DNA of 35,684 nt, from contig DUZK01000009.1 of assembly GCA_013349495.1 (NCBI GenBank), positions 1-35,684 of the forward strand. The letters are read 5' to 3'. Origin of the DNA: Deltaproteobacteria bacterium. Its GTDB lineage: Bacteria; Desulfobacterota; Desulfobacteria; Desulfobacterales; SURF-15. The notes under the pieces are model-generated. The model saw only the letters and a list, made by a program, of their open reading frames with translations. It was not told where the DNA came from and searched no databases. The position numbers were made by a program, and so were the translations under genes. How positions within the stretch are numbered: position 1 is the first letter of the stretch; every line of letters starts with the position of its first letter. Of this stretch, positions 28,222 to 35,683 are shown piece after piece.

Positions 28222-28392
28222 CTTTGACGAATTTTTTATAGATTGAAATGGATGCGGCAAAGTAAAAAGCGCCAAGTTCAAGGCGCACGAATCGCGTGGC
28301 ACGAGGCGTACTTCCAGTACGCCTCAGTGGCAGCGGGATGAAGTGCAACGCAGAAATTGGACTTTTTACGAAGCCGTCAAACTTTGAAAGGA
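28222..28392. repeat. Structured intergenic repeat with nested hairpins
   Basis: gaggcgtact-tcc-agtacgcctc perfect 10-bp hairpin at 28303-28325; gcgcc...ggcgc at 28269-28285; outer arms gtaaaaagcgccaa versus ttggactttttac, and aaactttgacg versus cgtcaaactttg. Confidence 0.75.
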
Positions 28393-28404
28393 TTTCAAAT
28401 AGGA

Positions 28405-28800
28405 ATGGCACCGAAAAAGGAACTGAAACTGGCTTATTACATAGCCGGTATTTTACTGTTTGTGGGCGCCATGAGCTACGCGGCGTTTCCTGTGAAGGTT
28501 CCGGACCAGCCCAGAAGGATCATGTTTGAATCCATCGCAGGAAAAGTATTTTTCGATCATAAGACCCACAGTGCGGAAGCAGGCTATGGTCTGTCTTGCA
28601 TAGAATGCCACCATGAGCTTGAGGAGGGCGAAACCGATCCTCAGCCTCAGCGGTGTGGAGACTGTCATGAAGCTGACAGCGGAGATGAAGACATGCCGAA
28701 GAAGTCCGATGCTTTTCACAAACAATGTACGGGCTGCCATGAGGAGTTTAATGCGGGTCCCCTGAATGAAAAATGCAACTCCTGCCATGTCCTCTTGTAA
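28405..28800 (+). CDS. Membrane-anchored tetraheme cytochrome c (class III/c7-like), Rnf-associated
   Basis: Four CxxCH motifs (CIECHH, CGDCHE, CTGCHE, CNSCHV) after the TM/signal anchor LAYYIAGILLFVGAMSYAAFP. ATG at 28405; the upstream extension to 28357 is repeat-derived. Confidence 0.9.
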   Translation: MAPKKELKLAYYIAGILLFVGAMSYAAFPVKVPDQPRRIMFESIAGKVFFDHKTHSAEAGYGLSCIECHHELEEGETDPQPQRCGDCHEADSGDEDMPKKSDAFHKQCTGCHEEFNAGPLNEKCNSCHVLL

Positions 28801-28851
28801 GTATTTCTATTTATTGAAATACCTAAAACAGAATTCAGAAAAGGTAATGAA

Positions 28852-30144
28852 ATGCTCGAAAAACTGTTAAGCAATTTGGCAACCCCTCGATTCGGCAGGG
28901 AATATATAGGTGGCACCCTTCCGGGACTCCAATCCATCCCCATGCCGCAGAAGGTAACCCTTTTGCTGAATGGTTCCGCAAACCCGAAAGAACAATTGCT
29001 GATAAAGGAAGGCGATGCGGTTAACACCGGTCAAAAACTTTCCCTCAGTGAAGAGCGTGAAGAAAACGGTGCATACGTGATATCTTCGGTTACCGGCACC
29101 ATTTCAGCCATCTACCCCTTCACCGGTGATTTCGGACGAACCTATACGGCCATCGACATCGATACAGCTACCACGGAGACAAGAGACGAGCAATTCAACT
29201 CTCTTAAAGAAGACCCCACACTTGAAACGGCCATTGCCTATTTAAGCGGTTTGCCAGGCAATCCACCCCTCGCGCTTTTTTCAAATGCTGAGAAGCCGAT
29301 TCGAACCATCATTATCAACGGCTTGGATAATGACCTGCTGGTGGCCACCAATCAGTATTTCGTAGTCACTGAAATGGATAATATCAAAACCGGTGTCGAG
29401 ATACTTAGAAAAATCACGGCGGTTGATCGAATCATTATCGTTGTCCCGAGAGACTATGTATCGGGCATCGGTGAAATTGAAGCCGATATCGCGGCCGTGG
29501 ATGCCCAGTACCCGGAAATTCTTCCACACAATATCATCCGACACATACTGGGACAGGAAGTTCCGGCTGGAAAGAATTTCGAGGATCTGGGGATTGCCTT
29601 TTTCAGTGCAGAGGCGGTGGCATCCATTGGAGAAGCGTTTGAATCCGGTGAAATTCCGGTGACCAAAACGTTGACGTTCATCGATAAGCGTGGCGAACGG
29701 ACACTGGTGGAGGCGAAAATCGGAACCCCGATTGGTGATGTCTTTAAAACTTACTCGATTTCGCCCAAAGATAAGGACCGGCTGATCATCGGCGGCCCCA
29801 TGCGGGGTTCCTGTATCTACAGTGAAAATCATCCGGTTTTGCCGGATACCGATGCGCTGTTCGTCCAGGATGAATCGGATATTGCCCGGGTTTCAGATTA
29901 TCCCTGCATTAATTGCGGTGAGTGTGTCAGGATTTGCCCGGCCAGAATATCCGTGAATATGCTCATTCGGTTCCTTGAAGCAGGCCAGTATGAGTCGGCT
30001 GCCGATCAATACGACCTTTACTCATGCATCGAATGCGGGCTTTGCAGTTTTGTCTGTGTATCGAAAATCCCCATCTTTCAATACATCCGTTTAGCAAAAT
30101 ATGAGCTCAGCCGTATGAATACAGCGGAGGCAACAAATGGTTGA
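28852..30144 (+). CDS. rnfC: Rnf complex subunit RnfC (divergent)
   Basis: C-terminal CINCGECVRICP and CIECGLCSFVCVSKIPIFQYIR; GGTLPGLQSIPMPQKVTLLL; gene order. Confidence 0.9.
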   Translation: MLEKLLSNLATPRFGREYIGGTLPGLQSIPMPQKVTLLLNGSANPKEQLLIKEGDAVNTGQKLSLSEEREENGAYVISSVTGTISAIYPFTGDFGRTYTAIDIDTATTETRDEQFNSLKEDPTLETAIAYLSGLPGNPPLALFSNAEKPIRTIIINGLDNDLLVATNQYFVVTEMDNIKTGVEILRKITAVDRIIIVVPRDYVSGIGEIEADIAAVDAQYPEILPHNIIRHILGQEVPAGKNFEDLGIAFFSAEAVASIGEAFESGEIPVTKTLTFIDKRGERTLVEAKIGTPIGDVFKTYSISPKDKDRLIIGGPMRGSCIYSENHPVLPDTDALFVQDESDIARVSDYPCINCGECVRICPARISVNMLIRFLEAGQYESAADQYDLYSCIECGLCSFVCVSKIPIFQYIRLAKYELSRMNTAEATNG

Positions 30145-31096
30145 CCAAAGGAAATTTATCGTATCCCATGCACCTTTCTGGCATTCCGGTAAAAATGTTG
30201 CCCAAAGAAGCTACGGCATCATCATTGCCGCACTTCCCGCAGTCCTGGCGGGTATCTATTACTTCGGAATGCCGGCTCTGGGAGTGATATCCCTTTCCGT
30301 CTCCTTTTCCATCCTTTGGGAGCTTGCCTTCAATTATGTAGCAAAAAGACCCAATACCATCGGAGACGGGAATGCTGCGCTCATCGGTCTTCTTTTCGGC
30401 ATGCTGCTGCCCGCCACAGCCCCTTTCTGGTTTGTGATTACCGGAACGTTTGTGGCCGTTGTCATCGGCAAGCAAATCTACGGCGGTATCGGATCAAATC
30501 CTTTCAATCCGGCCTTGGTGGCTGTCGCCATACTGATGTTGTCGTGGAAAAAATACTTCGATTTTGACGGAATGCTCATCAATTATGATTTCGATTTCAC
30601 CCCTTTTTACCCTCTGGTGGCTCTGAAAGCATTCGGGACATCGGCCATTGAATCCATCAGTATCCTGGATCTCTTGCTGGGCAGACAAGTGGGGGGGATC
30701 GGCGCCACCTTCGGCCTGGGCCTGATCGTGGGCGGTCTGTACCTGATATACAAAGGGTATATCCGTTGGGAAATCCCTTTGTCCTTTGTGGCCGGGGTCT
30801 TTCTGACATCACAGATCTTTAATCTCGCCGGTGCCGATCGATTTGCGGGCCCTGCATTTCATATATTCACCGGTTACACGTTGATCGGAGCGTTTTTTTT
30901 GGCTACGGAAGATTCGTCATCCCCGGTTAACGTTATCCCTATGCTGCTCTATGGCTTAGGCGCAGGAATCTTAACGGTCCTGATCCGCAACATCGGAATG
31001 TTCCCGGACGGGGTCGTTTTCGCCATCTTGATCATGAACCTGGTGAATCCCCTTTTAGATAAAATTCGACCGAAAGCGATTGGAAAGGTAGTCTAA
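30137..31096 (+). CDS. rnfD: Rnf complex subunit RnfD
   Basis: Multi-TM; GGIGSNPFNPALVAVAIL; FTGYTLIGAFFLATEDSSSPVN; FPDGVVFAILIMNLVNPLLD. Confidence 0.92.
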   Translation: MVDQRKFIVSHAPFWHSGKNVAQRSYGIIIAALPAVLAGIYYFGMPALGVISLSVSFSILWELAFNYVAKRPNTIGDGNAALIGLLFGMLLPATAPFWFVITGTFVAVVIGKQIYGGIGSNPFNPALVAVAILMLSWKKYFDFDGMLINYDFDFTPFYPLVALKAFGTSAIESISILDLLLGRQVGGIGATFGLGLIVGGLYLIYKGYIRWEIPLSFVAGVFLTSQIFNLAGADRFAGPAFHIFTGYTLIGAFFLATEDSSSPVNVIPMLLYGLGAGILTVLIRNIGMFPDGVVFAILIMNLVNPLLDKIRPKAIGKVV

Positions 31097-31097
31097 G

Positions 31098-31688
31098 ATG
31101 CGTGAAATGATAAAAATGGTCGTGGTTTTAACCGTTTTAAGTGCCTTTTCCGGCGGGTTGCTGGCTGCCATACGCAACAGCACCCAGGAGAAAATCGACT
31201 ATCAGAAATTGAAGTTCGTACAGGGCCCTGCCATAAGAGAGATTCTTGACGGCTCATCCAATGATCCCCTTGTGGACCGGCTGGAGGTGAATGACAACGG
31301 TGTTGAACGCCGATTCTTCATTGGAAAATTCGATGGGGAAGCCAACACCGTGGCTTTCGAGACATTCGGAAAAGGTTTTGGCGGGGACTTGGGCGTGATG
31401 ATCGGAATCAACACCAAGGAAGATAAGATCCTCGGTGTGCGGGTAACCACCCACACGGAAACTCCCGGCGTCGGCGCCCGGGCCAAAACCGATCTGGATT
31501 TTGTATCTCAATTCAACGATCAAACGCTGGCTGAATCGTATAAAGTGAAACCGGACGGCGGGCAGGTGGACGCACTGTCCGGAGCAACCGTGACATCTCG
31601 AGGGGTTTCCACGGCCCTATCGGATGCCGGCACGATTTATCGACGACTGAAACCGCAAATTGAAGAAAAATTGAAAAGCGCTAAGTAG
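31098..31688 (+). CDS. rnfG: Rnf complex subunit RnfG (covalent-FMN motif present)
   Basis: N-terminal TM; THTETPGVGARA; DALSGATVTSRGVSTAL (SGAT flavinylation motif). Confidence 0.94.
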   Translation: MREMIKMVVVLTVLSAFSGGLLAAIRNSTQEKIDYQKLKFVQGPAIREILDGSSNDPLVDRLEVNDNGVERRFFIGKFDGEANTVAFETFGKGFGGDLGVMIGINTKEDKILGVRVTTHTETPGVGARAKTDLDFVSQFNDQTLAESYKVKPDGGQVDALSGATVTSRGVSTALSDAGTIYRRLKPQIEEKLKSAK

Positions 31689-31697
31689 GAGAATACT

Positions 31698-32309
31698 ATG
31701 CCAAGGTCTCTCACCCAGGAATTTACAAAGGGACTGTGGGACGAGATCCCGCCCTTTCGCCTTGTGCTGGGACTGTGCCCGGTATTGGCGGTAACCAAAA
31801 CCCTGGAAAACGGTATCGGAATGGGGGTTGCAACAACCTTTGTACTGGTTTTTTCCAATATTCTGGTTTCGTCATTACGCAAGGTCATTCCGTCCAAGGT
31901 AAGAATCGCCTGTTTTATTCTGGTCATTGCCACCTTTGTGATCGTGGTCGAACTTCTTTCCCAGGCGTTTACATACGAATTGTATTTAAAACTGGGTATT
32001 TTTATTCCATTGATTGTCGTTAACTGTATCGTACTCGGCCGATCCGAGGCCTTCGCCTACAAATTTGGTGTTTTTCGCTCGCTGTTGGACGGGTTGGGAA
32101 TCGGTATCGGATTCACCCTGGCATTGGCCGCGCTGGGTACCCTTCGCGAAGTGATCGGGAGCGGAAATCTCACGATCTGGGGAGCCCTTAAGTTCACTGA
32201 TCTCTTTGGGCCCGCGTTTCAACCCTTTCAATTCATGATCGAGGCCCCCGGGGCTTTTGTCTGTCTGGGCTTGATGCTCTGCGGTATGAATCTTTTGGGA
32301 AAAAAATAG
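31698..32309 (+). CDS. rnfE: Rnf complex subunit RnfE
   Basis: LVLGLCPVLAVTKTLENGIGMG; LGIFIPLIVVNCIVLGRSEAFAYK. Confidence 0.95.
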   Translation: MPRSLTQEFTKGLWDEIPPFRLVLGLCPVLAVTKTLENGIGMGVATTFVLVFSNILVSSLRKVIPSKVRIACFILVIATFVIVVELLSQAFTYELYLKLGIFIPLIVVNCIVLGRSEAFAYKFGVFRSLLDGLGIGIGFTLALAALGTLREVIGSGNLTIWGALKFTDLFGPAFQPFQFMIEAPGAFVCLGLMLCGMNLLGKK

Positions 32310-32318
32310 GAGTCGACA

Positions 32319-32894
32319 ATGGGTGATTTAATTGTCTTAGCGATCAGTTGTATCCTGGTAAACAATATTCTGCTTGCTCAGTATCTGGGAAACTGCCCGT
32401 TCCTAGGCACTTCCAAGAAAATGGAGACCGCAGTGGGCATGGCCATGGCGGTGGTTTTCGTTCTGGTGCTGGCAGGCGCGATCACCTGGGTGACGCAAAC
32501 GTATTTTTTAAATCCATTGAAACTCGGATACTTACAGACCATCGCATTTATTGTGGTAATCGCCTCTCTGGTCCAGTTTGTGGAAATGTTCCTTAAGAAG
32601 AGCATCCCGGCCCTCTATAGAGGGCTGGGGATTTTTCTCCCGCTGATCACCACCAACTGCGCCGTGTTGGGCGTCTGCTTGATCAATATCAAAGAAGAAT
32701 ACACTTTTTTAGAAACCATTGTGACCTCATTCGCATATGCCGTCGGGTTCGGGCTCGCCCTTATCCTGTTTGCCGGGGTTCGCGAACGGATCCTTCTGGC
32801 TCGGGTACCTAAACCGCTTCAAGACACTTCCATCGGACTCGTGACCGCAGGAATGCTCTCCCTTGCATTCTTTGCCTTCAAAGGCATGGTTTAG
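32319..32894 (+). CDS. rnfA: Rnf complex subunit RnfA
   Basis: LVNNILLAQYLGNCPFLGTSKKMETAVGMAMAV; LGIFLPLITTNCAVLGVCLIN. Confidence 0.96.
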   Translation: MGDLIVLAISCILVNNILLAQYLGNCPFLGTSKKMETAVGMAMAVVFVLVLAGAITWVTQTYFLNPLKLGYLQTIAFIVVIASLVQFVEMFLKKSIPALYRGLGIFLPLITTNCAVLGVCLINIKEEYTFLETIVTSFAYAVGFGLALILFAGVRERILLARVPKPLQDTSIGLVTAGMLSLAFFAFKGMV

Positions 32895-32951
32895 GCACCA
32901 TTTCATCCGTCTGGAATCAGCATGGAACGTGGCCCCGGAAATCATTGAATT

Positions 32952-32986
32952 GCGGCGAATCCGGATAGCCGCGTTTTGTTTTTTTT
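32952..32986 (+). terminator. Possible intrinsic terminator between rnfA and rnfB
   Basis: gcggc-gaatccggata-gccgc followed by gttttgtttttttt. Confidence 0.5.
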
Positions 32987-32994
32987 GATATAAT
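32986..32994 (+). promoter_or_regulatory. Possible extended -10 promoter upstream of rnfB fusion
   Basis: TGATATAAT (TGnTATAAT); no clear -35. Confidence 0.35.
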
Positions 32995-33070
32995 TTAAAC
33001 GTCTTGGGAATTCTACAACTTGTTCACAATAAATTGGGTTTTTTGAGGCTCCGATTTTTATCTCATATAT

Positions 33071-33243
33071 GGAATGGTGGAATGGTGGAAAATTGGAATG
33101 TTGGTTTTTTAAAAGGAAATTATCCATTTTTAATTTTATCGTCAAAACATATTCTATCATTAACCCAGCATTCCATTATCCCGGAACCCATTATTCCAGC
33201 ACTCCAGCATTCCAACATTCCAATTGGGGCGGAGCCCCTAAAT
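33071..33243. repeat. Octamer-array palindromic element, copy B (rnfA-rnfB spacer), opposite orientation to copy A
   Basis: 33217-33240 attccaattggggcggagccccta is the reverse complement of 13079-13102 with one mismatch; same 8-bp GGAATNNT arrays. Confidence 0.85.
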
Positions 33244-33270
33244 TGTTAATATGTTGCCAGGGAGGACGAG

Positions 33271-35343
33271 GTGGCAGAAGCCGTATTTTTTATGCTATCG
33301 CTGGGGGTATCCTGCGGTTTAATACTGAGTATCGCATCCAAGATATTTTATGTATGGGAAGACCCTCGCGTTGAACAAGTTGAAGGTTTTCTCGCAGGCG
33401 CGAACTGCGGGGGCTGCGGCTATACCGGTTGTGCGGCGGCGGCACGAGCCGTAGTCTCCGGAGAGGCACAGCCAAGTGTGTGTGTCATCGGTGGGATGGA
33501 ATCGGTCATGAACGTGGCTGAAGTCATGGGGATGGATCCGGGCAGTGTAGAACCCCTAAAATCTCTGAATACCTGCACCGGTGGAAACCGGGCCGATGAC
33601 CGGTTCTACTACATGGGAATTCCCAGCTGTCACGGATTGGCCGCCTTATACGGCGGAAAACGAGTGTGCCATATCGGATGCCTGGGGATGGGCGATTGCA
33701 TTAAATCGTGTTTATTTGACGCCATTGACATGGGCCCTGACGGTTATCCGGTGGTGGATGAAGCAAAATGCGTCGGTTGCGGCGCCTGTGAGCGAATTTG
33801 TCCCAAGAACATACTGAACGTGAAAAGAATGTCTGAACGCCTGCTCCAGTTCAACCGCGAAGATGCGGCACTGGCGCCATGCCAGCAGACCTGCCCGGCG
33901 GAGATCGATATACCCAAATATATCGCACAAATTCGAGCCGGAAATTATCAGGGGGCGGTGAATACCATTCGGGAACGAAACCCGCTGCTGCTGGCCTGTG
34001 GCCGGGTTTGCCCCCATCCCTGTGAAGATTACTGCCGGAGGGGGATTGAGGACGAGGCGGTCTCCATCAACCAGCTGAAGCGGTTTGTGGCGGATCTGGA
34101 GCTTCATTCCGGAAGGCGGTATCCAATCTCTTGTGCGCCGTCCACCGGAAAGAAAATCGCCGTGGTCGGAGGCGGGCCTGCCGGTTTGAGCTGCGCATAT
34201 TTCCTGCGCCGGTTGGGCCATGACGCCACCATATTTGAAGCCATGCCGGAACTCGGCGGGATGCTTCGCTACGGCATCCCTGAGTACCGGCTCCCGAAAG
34301 AGGTTTTGGATTGGGAGATTGAAGGCATTCTCAATCTCGGCGTGGAAGTTAAAAAAAATACCCAGTTGGGCCGAAACTTCGATTTTGAATCCCTCCTTGA
34401 AGACGGTTTTGACGCCGTATTCTTAGGGGTCGGTGCCTGGAAAGATTATCGATTAAATGTTGAAGGGGAAGAACTGGATGGATGTTATACCGGAATCGAT
34501 TTTCTCTCCAGGGTCGGACTGGGGGAACCGGTACCCATCGGTCGCAGATGTGCCGTTATCGGCGGTGGAAACACAGCCATTGACTGCGTCCGAACGCTGG
34601 TGCGGCAGGGAGCCGAGGAAGTCTCCATCATTTACCGAAGAACTCGGGCTGAAATGCCGGCCAACGAGGTGGAAATCGACGCGGCCGAAGAAGAAGGCGT
34701 TAAGTATCATTTTCTGGCCGCTCCGGTTCGAGTGATCGGAAATGAGAAAAACAAGGTGACCCATCTGGAATTTCTAAAAATGGAACTGGGTGAACCCGAT
34801 GCCAGCGGCAGACGCCGCCCGGTACCCATTGAAGATTCGGAAACCCTGATCGAATTGGACATGCTGATAACGGCAATCGGCCAGGGACCGGACATTTCTT
34901 TTAAAGAAGACGGAAAACAGCTTGCGGCGCTGAATACGACCCGCTGGAATACCATCGATGCGGTCCATCCGGAAACCCTTCAGACCAATTTACCCAATGT
35001 CTTTACCGGAGGCGATGCTGCAACCGGAGCATCCCTTGTGGTTGAGGCCATCGGCGGCGCGCGGCGGGCCGCCAGAGCGATTCATCAGTATCTGGCCGAA
35101 GAACCGGTCGAACCGCCTGAAAAATCCCTGTTCAAGCGGCATATTCAGGAATCCCTGTTTGAGTCGGTGGATGGGATCGAATCTTCTCCTCGAACCAAAA
35201 TGCCGGAGCTTCCGGTGGCGGAGCGGATCAAATCCTTTGATGAAGTGGACCTGGTCATCAGTGAAGAGAATGCGGCCAGTGAATCCATGCGCTGCCTCAG
35301 CTGCTGCCGCCTGTGTTACAACAAGGACAAAAATGCCGCATAA
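33271..35343 (+). CDS. rnfB: RnfB fused to GltD/NfnL-type FAD-dependent NAD(P)H oxidoreductase
   Basis: RnfB part: GANCGGCGYTGCAAAARAVVSGEAQPSVCVIGG, CHIGCLGMGDCIKSCLFDAI, CVGCGACERICP. GltD part: CQQTCPAEIDIPKYI, CGRVCPHPCEDYCRR, IAVVGGGPAGLSCAYFLRRLGH, CAVIGGGNTAIDCVRTLVRQGAEEVSIIYRRTRAEMPA, VFTGGDAATGASLVVEAIGGARRAA. One uninterrupted frame, GTG start with ggagg RBS. Confidence 0.93.
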   Translation: MAEAVFFMLSLGVSCGLILSIASKIFYVWEDPRVEQVEGFLAGANCGGCGYTGCAAAARAVVSGEAQPSVCVIGGMESVMNVAEVMGMDPGSVEPLKSLNTCTGGNRADDRFYYMGIPSCHGLAALYGGKRVCHIGCLGMGDCIKSCLFDAIDMGPDGYPVVDEAKCVGCGACERICPKNILNVKRMSERLLQFNREDAALAPCQQTCPAEIDIPKYIAQIRAGNYQGAVNTIRERNPLLLACGRVCPHPCEDYCRRGIEDEAVSINQLKRFVADLELHSGRRYPISCAPSTGKKIAVVGGGPAGLSCAYFLRRLGHDATIFEAMPELGGMLRYGIPEYRLPKEVLDWEIEGILNLGVEVKKNTQLGRNFDFESLLEDGFDAVFLGVGAWKDYRLNVEGEELDGCYTGIDFLSRVGLGEPVPIGRRCAVIGGGNTAIDCVRTLVRQGAEEVSIIYRRTRAEMPANEVEIDAAEEEGVKYHFLAAPVRVIGNEKNKVTHLEFLKMELGEPDASGRRRPVPIEDSETLIELDMLITAIGQGPDISFKEDGKQLAALNTTRWNTIDAVHPETLQTNLPNVFTGGDAATGASLVVEAIGGARRAARAIHQYLAEEPVEPPEKSLFKRHIQESLFESVDGIESSPRTKMPELPVAERIKSFDEVDLVISEENAASESMRCLSCCRLCYNKDKNAA

Positions 35344-35377
35344 CACGGACAAGCCGGTTTTAGCGAAGCGAAAGCCT

Positions 35378-35393
35378 CAACTCAATTGAGTTG
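35378..35393. other. 16-bp perfect palindrome downstream of rnfB
   Basis: caactcaattgagttg equals its own reverse complement. Confidence 0.8.
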
Positions 35394-35401
35394 CTGAAAA
35401 A

Positions 35402-35508
35402 AAGAATATCGAATATTGAACAGGGAATTTTGAATGTCGAATGATAGAATACCTTTCTTCGACATTCATCACTCAATATTCGTCATTCATCATTCGATTT
35501 TTTTTGTC
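35402..35508. repeat. Head-to-head 7-bp repeat element after the Rnf locus, possible terminator
   Basis: aatatcg/aatattg/aacaggg/aattttg/aatgtcg/aatgata facing cttcgac/attcatc/actcaat/attcgtc/attcatc/attcgat, followed by a T-run. Confidence 0.75.
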
Positions 35509-35599
35509 ACAAAATACGCAAAATCCAAATCTTAGCGCCTAAATAGCATTGAGGTATAACGCACAAAGGGTTTCGGGTTTCCTCTATGCCCTTTGCTCC

Positions 35600-35683
35600 C
35601 TATTCACTCCTAAGCGCTTCCATAAAGTCTTTCATATCTTCCGGTATGGGAGATTCAAAACACATCCACTGCTCTGAAGCCGG
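35600..35683 (-). CDS. C-terminal fragment of an unidentified protein truncated by the window end
   Basis: Reverse-strand frame reads ...PASEQWMCFESPIPEDMKDFMEALRSE-stop (TAG); too short to name. Confidence 0.4.
   Translation of the reverse strand, partial: PASEQWMCFESPIPEDMKDFMEALRSE

Noticed and set aside
28217-28411. 64-aa minus-strand ORF upstream of the cytochrome
   Set aside because: Coincides with the nested-hairpin repeat; no family and no support for translation.
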